64,000 nucleotides of DNA from assembly GCA_021234155.1 (NCBI GenBank), contig JAJEKV010000033.1, positions 15,073,422-15,137,421 on the forward strand, written 5' to 3'. Shown here one piece after another: positions 11,161 to 23,580 of this stretch. The notes below the pieces were generated by a model that was not told the DNA's origin, did no database searches, and saw only the letters and a list, made by a program, of their open reading frames with translations. Each line of letters begins with the position of its first letter. Position 1 is the first letter of the stretch. The position numbers and the translations under genes were made by a program. Source of the DNA: Isoetes taiwanensis (Eukaryota > Streptophyta > Lycopodiopsida > Isoetales > Isoetaceae).

Positions 11161-14100
11161 ACTACATGACATATCTTGTTTTCCACATTGTAGAATTGTT
11201 GAATTTGAAGAACCAAGAATAGCACAAATGTTTGTTTATAATTTTCTAAATTCCTATTGTGGACTTCACAAAATTGAACATTAGAGCAATCGAGAATGGC
11301 AACAAAGAAATATTTTGAATTGGGTGAATTGTGAATTCCAAGTGGATTCTTTACGAAAAATGGAACAAAACATGCCTACATATAGCATTTTGAACTGAGC
11401 AGGAAAGAACGATTTAGTTCCATACATGTTTTAGACATGGTTCAAGCATCCAATATATTGTATCATGCTGCATCAAAAATGCTTTATTATGACATAACAG
11501 CACGCCATGACTACTTTTCAGCACTCCACAATTAGAATCAAATGATAACACTTCATAGACTACAACATTTACATTTGCACCAGACATACTTCAACAGGTG
11601 CTGCCTACACCACAGTGGGTGAAGGCAGTGCATCAAATGAGCTAGTGCAGCAACCAATTTCTATTGTGCAGCTAGTTCAACCATTGCAAGAAATATTAAT
11701 ACAAGCAAATGCAAAGTAGATCTGCGCAAATTCAAGCTCTCCCAGCCCATCCAACATCCATAGGGACCTTCACAATAATCCAGAGAGAATCAATTGAAAG
11801 GGATAATTAGAGTGGTTTATTGCCAAATAAAAGCACCTCAATAAGCTCTCGCTTAAACACGGACTTAGATTTGTTAGAACTACGGAGAGCAAATATTCAT
11901 ATTCATGATCTCTAAAAAATAAGTCGGCTTTGAGATTACATGCTCCTTAAACCTCCATTAAGAATTGTTACACTATATACGAGCAAGTATCATATTCATG
12001 GTCTGAAATAAGTCAATTTTATTCATGGTCTCTTAAATAAGTCAATTTTGAGATTATATGGTCCTTGAGTCCATAAAGTTACATCGGCGGTCTTGGTTAA
12101 AAAGGTTATGGGGTCTAGAATAACAGTCTTGATATTGGGATCATCATCCGAGTCTTGAAGATTATATAAGAGTTAGACATTAAATAAAGTCATCAGCATT
12201 TCGAGAACATTACAAATAAGATGAGGAGCCTAAAGCATACTTGCTGATTGATAATACTCATATTGTTATTGTAATGCAGCAATTTAGGATGCCCAAATGG
12301 AGAAAGCTGCCACCTGCATTTTATGCCAAGTTAAACCGGTCACATATACAACTGGAATTGTGCCACCATCTGCAGTTAAAACTACTCTTACCATGTCTAA
12401 TAGATATTGCAAATACAAAACAAAGCTCTGCAATCAATTGGCACACCTGAAGAATGCAAACTTGGTGAAAACGGTGCAACATAAAGTACCTAAGTAAGAT
12501 ATAATCTGCCCTTATTATTCTTAGTTTGAGGTGCATATTTCTCATCAAATATATCACCAACTCGACATAGAAGTCGGGACGAAGAAAAACACTGGGATTA
12601 TCTCAAGAAAATAATTGAATCTCACCATCATGCATCAAACGTAGAAGTCGGGGACGAAAAAATGCATATCATGCAATAAAGCTTGTTGCTTATGTATAAA
12701 TTCCCCGACTTGCCTCTAGCCTTTCTGCAAGAACCGGAAGATGCATCTCCTACCAATGTCTTGAAACAAAATAATAATCGACATGGATAGACACACAAAA
12801 TAGATGTGAACAGGGAAAACAGGAAAAATAGTGGGAAGAGGGGAAACGGGAATTAACCCGCAAAAAAAAAACTATGATCGCTTTGATGAAAATGTAGCAA
12901 CAAAACGAAGCCACATTCTCACTGCTATTTCTCCATTTTTACTCCTTGGAGGTTACGCCATGGCCGCTCTTCTTGTTTTGAACCATGGTTTTCGCCATGG
13001 TTTTGAACCATGGTTTCGCCACGCCATGGCCAGCTATGAGACGTTGAAATAAAAAAAAGGAAGGGGGCGATAATTGAGAAGCTACTGAGAGGAGAGAGGC
13101 GCATCCAAGGAGCCGATGTTGCATAAGATCACAAAGTGAGATTTGAGAACAATAGTGACCTTTAAATACGCATAGAAGATAGTGTTCTTCATCAGACCCT
13201 TCAAGAAGCATCGGAAGGTGCAAGCTAGATTCGTTGGCGTGTGTCCGAGTTGAACGCCAACGAGCTTTTAATGAGATACAAACAAATGGACAAATGGCTA
13301 TGGAGTCGATTGTTCGAGATCAGACATAACATTGAGGGCCATAAAATATGGCGTAAAAAGAGATGTTGAACTATTTGTTGGTATGTGAGGATGGCCATGA
13401 CCTTTCTTCGGGCGAAGGAAAAGCATTGCCCATCCCGCCATGACGCCATGAGACAATGGATAAGGTAGATTTGAAATATAATCAGCATGTTCATGATCTG
13501 CGAGGATAAAATGAAAAGAACGGAACATGATTGGAAGACACTAGAGCTGCACGACATTTTCCTAGTTGATTTCAAATTTCTTGAGATGGATAATCTTGTC
13601 TATTGAGGTACATTAGTCTTGCTCTCTCTCTCAGAATCGTTATTTTAATGCGCCAAATCCAGTCCTCAAATCTTTTATCTTCTCCCCTGACGCGTGATAC
13701 CCACGAGGCTTTGAAGGTTTGCATGGACAAGCTCTAAGGCTTCATCCACGAGGCTTTGAAGGTTGTGATACCCATTGAGGCTTTGGGCCTGGTGTTTAAG
13801 AGTGAAAAGTGCTACTGCTATTGACGAACTATTACAGGTAGTAATATATGTCATTTCTTTGTGACAAATAAAATTACGTAAGCCAAGTTTAGTGTACAAG
13901 GTATCACTCGGGCTGATGACTTCATTTTACAATGAGGAAGTGTCGAACAAGTATTTAACTTCAAGTCATCTTGCCATGCTTTGACCTTACACGGCTTGAT
14001 AATAACACGGAGGCTTGGAAATGACCTCTTAGGGTCAGATTTGTTAGAAAATGCTCACTTTTTGCACCAAGCAAGCCATGGTTTTCGCATCAAATTAAGC

Positions 14101-15942
14101 ATGGGATTGCAGTCTAATTAAAGGGCCGTGGTGATATATAGCTATTTTAAAACCCCTCTCAACTTCCTAAGTATGAATCGGAAGATTTAACATACATATG
14201 TCAAACCCTCCAAACATATCAACACGGAGAAGCCGCAAAACGAACCCTAAATATTCCTATGCTAAATGAAAAATTATCCATACCGCTTCACCGATTGAAG
14301 AAACGAGAATTCCATTTTGCTTTTATCGGTTTGAAGTGAAGCGCCATGTTTTCTTGACTCGGGGCCACGAAAGAGATGCCATCGGATTGAACCCTCGTAG
14401 CTCTCTGCACGGATGTCCCGCATCCTCCTTGGCTGCTTTCGTTGTCGAGAATCACTCAAAGGTTTAGCTCCCAAAGGGAACAGGTTCCTTTCCTTCAATG
14501 GCTTTGAAGCTATAATAGGGCCAAAGAAACATCTTTAGATGGAATGGCCCAAAAGAGAAAAAATCTTCCATAATTGGCATAAACCTGGCTATAAAAGTTG
14601 GAAGAGAATGTTGTTTGTAGCTAAGTAGCCTAGCAAAGCAATAATGAAGATGCTTGTAGCCTTATGTTTGATGATGATGACAACGACGATAATTTCTCAA
14701 ACAAAGAAAGACATCCAGTTTCCTTGACATTAAGGTTTCCATATATGCACAATGAGGTGGTGAGAGATATGGAGTTTGTTCCTCTTGCCGAAATTGCTCA
14801 TCCTCCAATCATTACAATCGATTGGGGTAAGGATAATAGCTCAACACCACCAACAACACAACGCGCCCATAGTTAACTCAACATCTCCAACTCTAGCTCC
14901 AGCTCAAAGAGACAAGATCGCCGGAGGAGAATCATTTGGAGCTTCAAAGACTAGAATCATTTGTAACTTGGGAAGTACCTTCTAATAACTTCTACTCATT
15001 GATTGCCATTGATAGAAATGCCATCTCCATCGCCAATCCTCAACCTCACCCTCCTCACCACCCCATACCTCATCCTCATTCACAACCCAAATCGTTTCCT
15101 CATCCTTATACTTACCCCAAACATCCCAAATCTCATCCCCGCCCCCCCCTGCTCATCCTAAACCTCATCCTCGCCCCTCATCCTCACCCCAAACATTCCA
15201 AATCTCATCCAGATCCTCCTCCTCCTCACCCCAAATCTCATCCCCATCCTCGCCCCTCATCCCCATCCTCATCCTCTTGTGCCGCCTAGGCATCAACCTC
15301 ATCATTTGGAGCACAAAAATATCTATGTGCATTATTGGATTGTAGACATTCCGAAGGAGCGAATGATGTTTTTTTCCGGAAAGGTTTATTATTCTTATCA
15401 AAACCCGGTCCCTATGATGGTGATAATGGCTATCATACAATTGAATTTCACTTGGTGAAGCAACTGCAACCAGGATTCTTTCACATGCCTAAATATCAAC
15501 CACGACATCTGCCAGAAACTATCACCTCATCTCACTACCCCTTAGATTTGGAGTAATGATGTTATGAATACTAGTTTTATTTGTTCTTCTAGGAGGATTT
15601 TCCGCTGAAGGCATTGTGTAAATGTCTTTAGGTTTTTGTATAGGAATTTATATATATAATATATATTGAATACTTTTTTGTGTCTTAATAATAAGTTGCA
15701 TAGGTTATGATGATAATTTGTTTTTTAGTTGATATTTTTCTTCTATTATTGTCTAAATATATACAATAAAGTCTCGTTTTTTTGTCGTTCTTATTTTTCG
15801 TCCTCTCGCGATTCTAAATTGAGACACCAAGGCTTTTCTAATTTCCTTTGAGGTGAGTATTAAAAGAAGGCGAGAATTTTGTTTCGTAAGCATGAGTTGA
15901 CGTGTTGCATTGATATGTAGAAGAAGAGTAATTGAAAAAAAA
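11161..15942. other. AT-rich region without a supported gene; CT-rich block at 15040-15290
   Basis: Only short, unlinked frames occur. At 12955-13030 the words CCATGG, AACCATGG and CGCCATGG recur in a small inverted cluster. At 13690-13790 gaggctttgaagg recurs three times. At 14664-15556 there is an acidic Asp-rich stretch followed by a CCTCATCC-type low-complexity block whose plus frame is His/Pro-rich. A transcript cannot be excluded there, but nothing matches a family I know. The stretch may be partly the body of the Helitron that ends at 10235. Confidence 0.4.
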
Positions 15943-15972
15943 CTAGTAACGGGTGCCCGGCGTTGCCGGGCA
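15943..15972 (-). mobile_element. Helitron 3' terminus (CTAG + hairpin), second copy
   Basis: On the minus strand, an 8 bp hairpin (TGCCCGGC at 15954-15961, GCCGGGCA at 15965-15972, loop GTT) stands 7 bases from CTAG (15943-15946). Beyond CTAG the host sequence is a T run (A run on the plus strand), giving the expected T. The spacing and the word CTAGTAACGG are shared with the terminus at 56845, marking one family. The body extends to the right; no 5' end was located. Confidence 0.75.
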
Positions 15973-17810
15973 TAAATACGGTTCTATTGCAGGAATTGAA
16001 CTTAATTCCTTGCACTTATAAATGATGTTGCCTCTTGTTGCATTTGGATAATTAATTTTTTTTCTAGGTGGCCCATTGATTCCTATAACTTTTAGTTTCG
16101 GATAGTCTCATTTTTTTTCGACATGTTTTTTTTGCATTGGACATGACACTAAAAGAGGGGCATTAATGTATGTTTTGTGGTGACTTGCTCTAGAATTGTG
16201 CATGTACGTAGAAATTTTGCCCTAAGCCTAGATAACATCCAATTATAAACATAGCGATCTAAAAAAATATTCTAATATGGACCTTGATGGCAACCATAAT
16301 AATATATAAATGTCAACACATTTGTGTTGAATTTGGTCTATTTTTTTCAGCAGACCAAACTTGGACAAAATTCTTAAGAATGATTCCATTCTTTGAAAGA
16401 AGTTACAATGCCTGTGATAAATTAAATTGCACAACAAAAAAAAAAAAAAAAAAAAAAAAAACCCAGATCACACTAGCCTCGACCTATAGCCATACTAGCA
16501 TAATCATCCGTATCGGTCAATCCCTCCACGGTATTATCAACCCAAAAATCCAAGTGAGTTCCTTGGATCTTTGGTATTAGACTATCCTGGCTCTAGAAAT
16601 CATCCCTTAAATAGTAAATGCATCATTAGAAAGAATGTACAGTACATGTCTTTTTAGACAAGTAGAAAACTAAGTCATAATGACTCGGTAACTAACAAAT
16701 TACCAGTTTAAAAGACATTTTAGGGTAACTTCTAGACTTATTCCATCATAGAAGATACTAATTCTTTGTTTCGCTTTGTATTTCAGAACTTCAGCTACTT
16801 GTATCATGCTTTAAAACAAAGAGTTGTTTAAATCAATAGTACCAGTCATAGGCCACTTCGTATGTACAGTAGATTACATGTGTTACTACCCATATTTTGT
16901 TTATTTCAAAAACAGAATTTTCCAGAATGTAAGGATAGTGTTGACACAATTCTGCAAAAATGTCACCATCTGATAATAGAAGTAGAGCAGAGATACTTTT
17001 TCTACCAGAGTTATCTTAGAAGTACTACTAACATAGACTTAAGGTCTTAGGACAGGATTTAAGTTTAAACCTGCCTCCTTTTTTTAAAGTTTTCAGAAAT
17101 AGCTAGATTTGTCCAATATGAAATAGAACATGATAGTAACTACAGCACTGATCCAGTAACTGAGTTATGCTATACTTAGACCCGCCATAAAACGTTAAGT
17201 GTTTCATATACAAAAATAACCCTGACTTAAAGCATCTTGTCCAGGTTAAATAGAAAAGGATTGAAGATGTATCCCTGATAACAGCCATATTTTGCTTGTC
17301 CAGCTCCATGTATATACCAATTTCAAAACCTCCATATTGCAACTACCAAGCAAAAAGCATCACATCGAGAGGGAAAAACCCGTACCTGCAGCCAATCAAC
17401 ATAGAATTAGCATAAGAATGGTAAATCTATGAGGGCCAAGGTACATTGGGTTTTTCCGGCTTATCGCCCTTCACCCAATGTAACACTTTTGCCCGCAGTA
17501 TTGCTAAGGAGGATTTATATTTAAGCAACAATAATAAAGTAGAAAGAAGCCTAAGAAACATATTGCAAAAGAAACAGCAGAACAAAATACCATCTCTTGA
17601 CCAAATATTTGGTGTTGATCTTGAACATAAAGGAGCTTAGCAAGCCATGTACAAGGAAGCAATTGCTTCATGCAAAAGTCATTTACGATTTGTACAGCTA
17701 AAAAGGTTTAATATCTCAGGCCTTAGATATAATAGTTATCTTGAAAGTACCGATCAAACTCGGGCCTGAGTTATACTCATCCTCTGTTGTGTTTGGGAAT
17801 GAAAGACCTT
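15973..17810. other. Non-coding stretch with A26 tract at 16436-16461
   Basis: Probable Helitron body and intergenic sequence. It has a long A run, many stops in all frames and no domain motif. The A run may be a retrotransposed tail, but no flanking duplication was found. Confidence 0.4.
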
Positions 17811-18058
17811 TCATTCCTGGGCCCGATTGAAGCTACCACGCCCATAACCTCCACCTCTTTTGGACGTTAAAAAAACTATTCTATTCTATTCTATTCTTTT
17901 GGAATCGGATCCACTTCCTTTACCATATTTATCCATTTCTTCAGATACAATGCTGAGTCTACAAAATTCCAGCTCCCTTTCAAGAGCTAAATCGTTCAGA
18001 GCTTTCCCTTTGGCGCTCAAATGTTTAGCCCTTTGCACCATTATTTGTGCTATCAATG
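17811..18058 (-). pseudogene. Terminal exon of an unidentified conserved protein, interrupted by a 39 bp insertion
   Basis: On the minus strand an acceptor (aacccatag) precedes an open exon from 18058 reading AQIMVQRAKHLSAKGKAL, then LALERELEFCRLSIVSEE and MDKYGKGSGSDSKR. After the insertion the frame resumes as GGGYGRGSFNRAQE and stops at 17811-17813. The helical, charged body and Gly/Arg-rich end look like a real plant coding exon, but I cannot name the family. The insert plus duplicated site is 39 bases, so phase is kept, yet it brings TAG three codons after SDSK and would remove the last 14 residues. An upstream exon ending near AGAAAAG|GTATCG (about 18090) is possible. Confidence 0.5.
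17864..17894 (+). mobile_element. Tail-only non-LTR retrotransposon insertion with 8 bp target duplication
   Basis: The 31 bp insert ACGTT-A7-C followed by TATTC repeats is flanked by TCTTTTGG at 17856-17863 and 17895-17902. Removing the insert and one duplicate restores an unbroken coding frame (SDSK-RGGGYG). The words GGACGTTAAAA plus a microsatellite tail also end the LINE at 20341 (minus strand) and, with small changes, the one at 57440. This appears to be a LINE copy truncated to its last few bases plus its tail. Confidence 0.6.
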
Positions 18059-18789
18059 CTATGGGTTAAATCAGAACATTATCCGATACCTTTTCTCGAA
18101 GTCAAGCAAGCCGGCCATAAGCTGGCGGCTCCCTTTTAGACCTAATTTCGATGCAAATACTGAAATATTTCCAGAGTGGTCTTAACTCAAGGCAGCTGGA
18201 AATTAAAAACTATTAATATATTATTTTCTTCCACATAAATGTTTATAGCCATGTGCTTTACCAGTCCAAGAGCAATGGAAACATTCCCTTAGGAGTTTTC
18301 TATCATTCGTTTTATTAAAGAAAATTAACTGAATGTAGAATTATGAAGGGAATAAAGTATATTTAGGAAAAAAAAAAAAAACCCATCAAATTACCTTGGA
18401 AGATGCCTGCAATCCATGGTATTATTCTTTCCTGAACTCCAAAGAACTAAAATGCCTTCTCTTTAGATAGATAAACTATATAATATCAATGGGGTTGAAA
18501 AGCATGGAGAACTGTTTAAATCAAAGCACACAATTCTAGGAATTGAAGTGAAGAGGTCAACAAAACAAAGTCCTTAGCGAGAGTATATTGTCTTGAAGGC
18601 GACATTCTAGAAAGCCAAATGAACTTTTATTATGTTCCTAGAAGCTTGATGTTTCCACCATTTGATGTGGTACAAAGCTAAAAGAAGCATTAGTTGGAGA
18701 ATTCCAGCATTTGATGCATTACATGGCCTATGCATTACACGACTTCTAATGGAATATAATGGTAAAGGTAAGACCCATGGATGAGCCAG

Positions 18790-18820
<31 letters not shown>

Positions 18821-20340
18821 TAAAGACGAAAATGAACCCCAAAGTTGAGGGCTCTGGAACGGATCTAATATGCCCACAATCTGTACGAAAGATTTGGTAC
18901 GATGCATTTTTAAATGTGAAGACCTCTTACACCAATCTCTATTAGATGCACCGAGATACATTTGAAAGCAAAACAACACGATTGATAAGAAAGATTCAAA
19001 AGTTTCATATTTTTACTTTTGGCAAGAAAACAAATTATTAACGTGAATTAGAAAGAGTTCTAAAAAAAACATAAGTGTTGCTCTTCCTTTTGATCAAACT
19101 GTCATTAAGTAGCATTACAAACCTAGAGCGATAGACCTTAATGGAGCATATATGACATTAAGAGTTGGTAGATACAACCATCTCAAAGTTCCAAACCATT
19201 ACAAATACGGGGGATCAAAAAATAAGTGAAAACATATCTGGTTCCTTGTGTGTCAATCCTCTTTCGCTACATTAGATTTGTTGGATGCGATGTTTATTTT
19301 GCTTCACACCTGCATGACATCTTCAACAGACACCAGCGGGTATACATAAACAAAATTTGCATGCTCCCAAATAAGAGGCCTGGTGCCAGTTTAATTCCAG
19401 TCCCCCAAAGGAGAATCGAACAATTTCCAAAGACTTCAGTGTCTTACATAAGGCCAATCATTTATTAATATACTCAGAAATAAAAAATGAGCTCAGTAAA
19501 CCTCAGGTTCATTACTTGTCCCATTTGTCGAGAGCATGTTTACGTATGCAAGCCTTTGCACACACACTTATAAGAAACAAAACACTAAAGTAGATCCTTT
19601 TTCAATGTAACTGAAGCACATAACATAAATTGGTGGCAGCTTTTAGCTACCTTGTGGAACTTTAAATATGTGATTTTAAGAAATTGCATCAATGGCCACA
19701 TTATTGTAGAAATAGAGTTAGTTGGACTGTGACAGCAAATATAGACATTCATCAGTGAGCATGAAAACATGTTTTAAGGCCATAAATATTTACATGTGGA
19801 TGTTAAGCAATCTGTTTCCTAGCTATATCCTAGATATCTAGCTATATCCTTAAGAGGACAAACCCAAACAACTTCAAGAAACATTCATATTGAGGAAGAA
19901 AATAACATTGAGTATGGCCAAGGTACGATACCATTACCAACTAAGTTTGAATTCCTTTTTCCCATACATGCAATGCAACAGAATATGGCAAAATACTTGC
20001 ATCAATTAAACTTAACATCTAAGGACAATCCCATAATGGCAAGGCTACTATGCTAATGTGCTATGTCATCCCACTTGAAAGGCAACAACAAATCTTTGAA
20101 AGAGATATGTTTGGAGGAAATAAACTTCCGTACATGTTGCTTCCAAAGCACCAAGGCAGGAGATGTTGACATTCTTTGCAAGTTGTAAAGATAGACCTGC
20201 AAGACAAAAAGATAGTTTGCAAGTCCAACAAATATTTGAAAGAGAGGTGTTTGGAGGAAACAACATAGAAATTAGATTCAAAATGGTTAGCAACAAAGAC
20301 GACTGTCACAAATTAACCCTTTTGAAATCTAAATTGCCAT
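18059..20340. other. Intergenic/intronic sequence with A29 tract
   Basis: Contains an A run at about 18790-18818 and only short frames. It could hold further upstream exons of the minus-strand gene at 17811-18058, but no exon with convincing coding character and splice borders was found. Confidence 0.35.
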
Positions 20341-20809
20341 AGGAAGGAAGGAAGGAAGGAAGTTTATTTTAACGTCCACGGAGGCCAGAGGCCTATGAGA
20401 CGGCACAGAACAGGCAAAAAAGCCAAAAACCCCAACACCAAAAACAAACAATGTAACTGTACAGTAGAACCCTACTACCGGGATGAAAAAACCCCCACTT
20501 GGGAGGAAAAACCCTAACAGTAGGCTCTCAAATACCATGCCCCAGAAGAGCAAGTCTGACGGCCGAAATCTGCAGGATGTAAGCTCCCAGTCGCGCTACC
20601 ATAGGTGATGCGAGTAACTGATGTAGCGGTGTGTCAGAGCATCTAAGATCAGTGTGCACTGCTCGGACATGGGCATATGCTGGGCACCGCTGGAGGGCAT
20701 GGTGCTCATAGGACACGTGCATTAGGCAAAAGGTTAAACTTCTAGACTGTTTCTCGAGACTCATTCCAGGTGTGGCAGAAGCAGTTGCAATGAAATAAAA
20801 AACCAACAA
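20341..20809 (-). mobile_element. 5'-truncated LINE with (TTCC)n tail
   Basis: A minus-strand frame at 20809-20528 reads HALQRCPAYAHVRAVHTDL and then LLASPMVARLGAYILQ. This matches the C-terminal zinc-binding region of plant and algal non-LTR reverse transcriptases (Cys-Pro-x-Tyr-x-x-x-Arg, then an ASP..L..Y/F block). A 3' untranslated region of about 170 bases ends in TGGACGTTAAAATAAAC followed by TTCC repeats at 20341-20360. Only the last fifth or less of a LINE remains. A clear target duplication was not found. Confidence 0.65.
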
Positions 20810-21706
20810 TTAAATCGAGGATACAACAATTAAATCGAGGATACAACAAATGTAAGTGTATTGTTAGGTCTTGAAGAGGCAGAACCTAAAAAGAAAAGGC
20901 AAATGAACATATGAAGACAAACTGACCCCAAAAGCACTGGAAGTTAACATGACAGACTGGGTTCAGAATGTAAGCAGATATCCTTCTTCCTTGTTGTTCA
21001 AATATCAGAGAAAAAAAGAGACAAAAAGTGATTATTTGACTGGAATAGCATATAAACGAAGGAAAAGAGCAAGTCATCTTCATGCAAGTAATAAATTACA
21101 CTTATAAAATAAAGAGAAAACTTGAGACATAGATTCTTCTAACCTTGAACAATCCGGCACTTGCAAAACAAAGTTACCATTTGAAACAAAGTAAGTAGAA
21201 TGGAGCTTTATTGATGTCTTATAGTATATATGCAAGCATTCTTATGGAAGGTCTTGTATGCCACTGTGTTATAGGAAGGATTTGCAATGTCCAAACCAGA
21301 AGAAGTGCTCAGTAAAGCTCTCAATATAGCTCAGTCTATGGAGCTTATCAGGAATGCTTGGATTGGAGCTTATCAGGAATGCTTGGATGTGGAGCTTACC
21401 AACTCAGGCCACCAAGCAGTGTGACACCAACTCAGGTATGCATAATGTGTATATCTATATGTGAGCAATGTGGCATTTGTGTAGTTTGTATGATCGTGTT
21501 TGTTATCAACTGGGCAACTTACTTAAGCTGGCGGCCAATCTTTCGGTAAGTAAAACCAAGATTGTTTAAAGACTGTTTAATCTTTAAAGACTGTTTTGAA
21601 TCTTTAAGCATTACAGGTTCCAGGTTCCCTATTGCCATCCCTATTGCTACACTTGGTGAGAGTTGTACCATTTTGCACTTAACCTGAACTGACTATTTTG
21701 TATCAG
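20810..21706. other. Intergenic stretch with short tandem duplications
   Basis: A 20 bp direct duplication (caacaattaaatcgaggata) sits at about 20804-20843, and a 28 bp-period duplication of gcttatcaggaatgcttgga at about 21340-21395. A short frame from 21288 (MSKPEEVLSKALNIAQSME) could be a 5' exon of the gene that follows, but this is unproven. Confidence 0.35.
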
Positions 21707-22587
21707 GCCTTGTATTTTTTATTATACGTTGGTGGGATCCTGTTACATTTCTCTTCATTCACGAGATGCAGTTGGTCCTTGGCCTGCATGGCCTATTGTG
21801 CAAGAACATCAGTCTTATTGGACATGGTTGTTCATCAATGATCCAGAGGTTATGACATCATATCGGTGGGTATGCTCTTCAATATGATGTATGTTCATGC
21901 CTTTGTATACAAGCAGCACAACATTACACCTTTATTTCTGGCATTCCTTGTTGTCTAGAATGTCTGAATTATGCTGGAAGTTATTTTTTACGGCCTTAAT
22001 TTTATGATGCTAGTTCTACTTGATCATTCAAGTCTGAAAAGTTTATTGCTGGAGTTGCTTGCAGCTAAAGTTTGAAATGTTTGGTTATTGAAACAGGGAG
22101 CTTTCCAGGAAGGCAGCAAGAGCCAACAATATCTGGTGGCGTGTTAGTGGCCTACTTGGAGACAAAAGGAGGGTTGTTATGTATCCCATCTTACAGGCTT
22201 TACTGACAGTTGCGACCATGGCACTCACTGTTCCTATTTTCCAGTCATACCGATTGCACATTTTGTTTGAACTTTTAAAAGTTGCAGCTGCTATATGGAA
22301 TGGTCCTGTTTGAAGTAATGCCTCGGCAGGTTGATGCCAAAAAGAGGAAAGGTGTTACAAAGCTCAGCGTTCCTAAATCTAACATTGGTAATGTTGGGGA
22401 TGCTGGACCTATGCTAGATGTTCCCAAGGAACCCAAGAAGGCAGCTCCAACACCTGCCATGGACTCGTTGGATGGCCACATTATTTGTGCATTATGTAGG
22501 AAATCAAGCAACTCAAATATTTCTGACATGAAACATGGTCTAGATCAAGACACGAATGGTCACACTGCAACAATCCATTCCAGCTGA
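21707..22587 (+). pseudogene. Glycerophosphocholine acyltransferase (DUF2838 membrane protein) remnant
   Basis: Exon a (21707-21865, after TTGTATCAG, before GTGGGT) reads LVFFIIRWWDPVTF, shifts frame, then reads GPWPAWPIVQEHQSYWTWLF and DPEVMTSY. Exon b (from 22097, after AACAG) reads [30 protein letters not shown] and AAAIWNG, shifts frame again, then [14 protein letters not shown] to a stop at 22587. These match the C-terminal half of plant DUF2838 proteins, multi-helix enzymes that reacylate glycerophosphocholine to lyso-PC. About 25 residues that normally lie between YWTWLF and DPEVMTSY (one predicted helix) are absent. The N-terminal half was not found. Two frameshifts make it a pseudogene. 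Confidence 0.7.
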
Positions 22588-22629
22588 AAATAGTTTAGGA
22601 CGCCTGTTGTATATAAATTGTGGAAGTTG

Positions 22630-22770
22630 GTTTGCTCTTAAAGGTTCCAATGTAGTCCATTGAAGGTCCCATGTGGTCCATTGAAGGGTAATCAGTGGTC
22701 TATTAAAGGGCACTTTGTGGTCCACTGAAGAGTACGTGTGGTCTATTGGGGCTGAATTAACCTCCAGACT
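22630..22770. repeat. Degenerate tandem repeats (GTGGTCcATTGAAGG)
   Basis: About five imperfect units of 22-28 bp share TGTGGTCYATTGAAGG. They lie just downstream of the acyltransferase remnant. The flanking stretch to 23580 holds no recognisable gene. Confidence 0.6.
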
Positions 22771-23580
22771 TAAAACCTTCCTAGCCAACTCCAAATTTAT
22801 CGAAAACTCTGTTGTGTGGGATCAATTGAAACCTAAGGACTTAAGCTTCAATATGGTATGCTAAAAAGAGGACTTAAAAAAAAAATTGCCCATCATAATA
22901 AAATATGTTTCCTTAAGTGGGCGCTTCATGGGCACCCTCCCCTAACGCGTCGTCATTGCCCCTGCCGACCTCTTAAAGTTCAAAAAACCATTCCCTATTT
23001 TCGTAATATCGGAAATGTTTTCTGACACCTAAAACCCTTAAAACCTAGGAAAACCACCTTAAAAAAAATCCTAAAAGTTTTCCACTTTATGGAAAAACCG
23101 AATTTAAACAATAGGATAATAATTATTGTCTAAATAATCAAGTCTCATTTTGTTCACCATCTTTATATGTTCATTGTATAACAACTCCAAATGGAGATAT
23201 TGTAGCTCTCCTTTTGTCCTTTCTTCTAATTTCGTTTGAGGTGAATGTAAAAAGAGAAAGATGAAAATTTAGTTTTGATCGATACCAACAAGATAATTTC
23301 CCTCACATTGATAAATCAATCACCTTGATAGACATACAAGTCATCAACAAGAGTGTGTAGACTCTCTGATTTTACGCATCAGTTGCAACAACTGGCAAGC
23401 CAAAACCCCAGGGTAGTTTTGAAAATTTGGTGCTATTTCGCAAATATTGTTACAGTTGTAGATCAGTCTATAGTAAATAGAGCAATTGACTTTCTTTTGA
23501 AAGGGGCAACCTGTATCCTAGAATTTCATTGCAAGATTATTGGTTTTTTATGTCTTTGCTTGTTATATGTGTTGAATCAC

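Noticed and set aside
12955-13030. Cluster of CCATGG palindromes as a regulatory site
   Set aside because: The words are short and irregular, and nothing nearby is a supported gene.
14936-15289. Proline/histidine-rich protein gene
   Set aside because: The frame is produced by a CCTCATCC low-complexity block; no conserved domain or exon borders support it.
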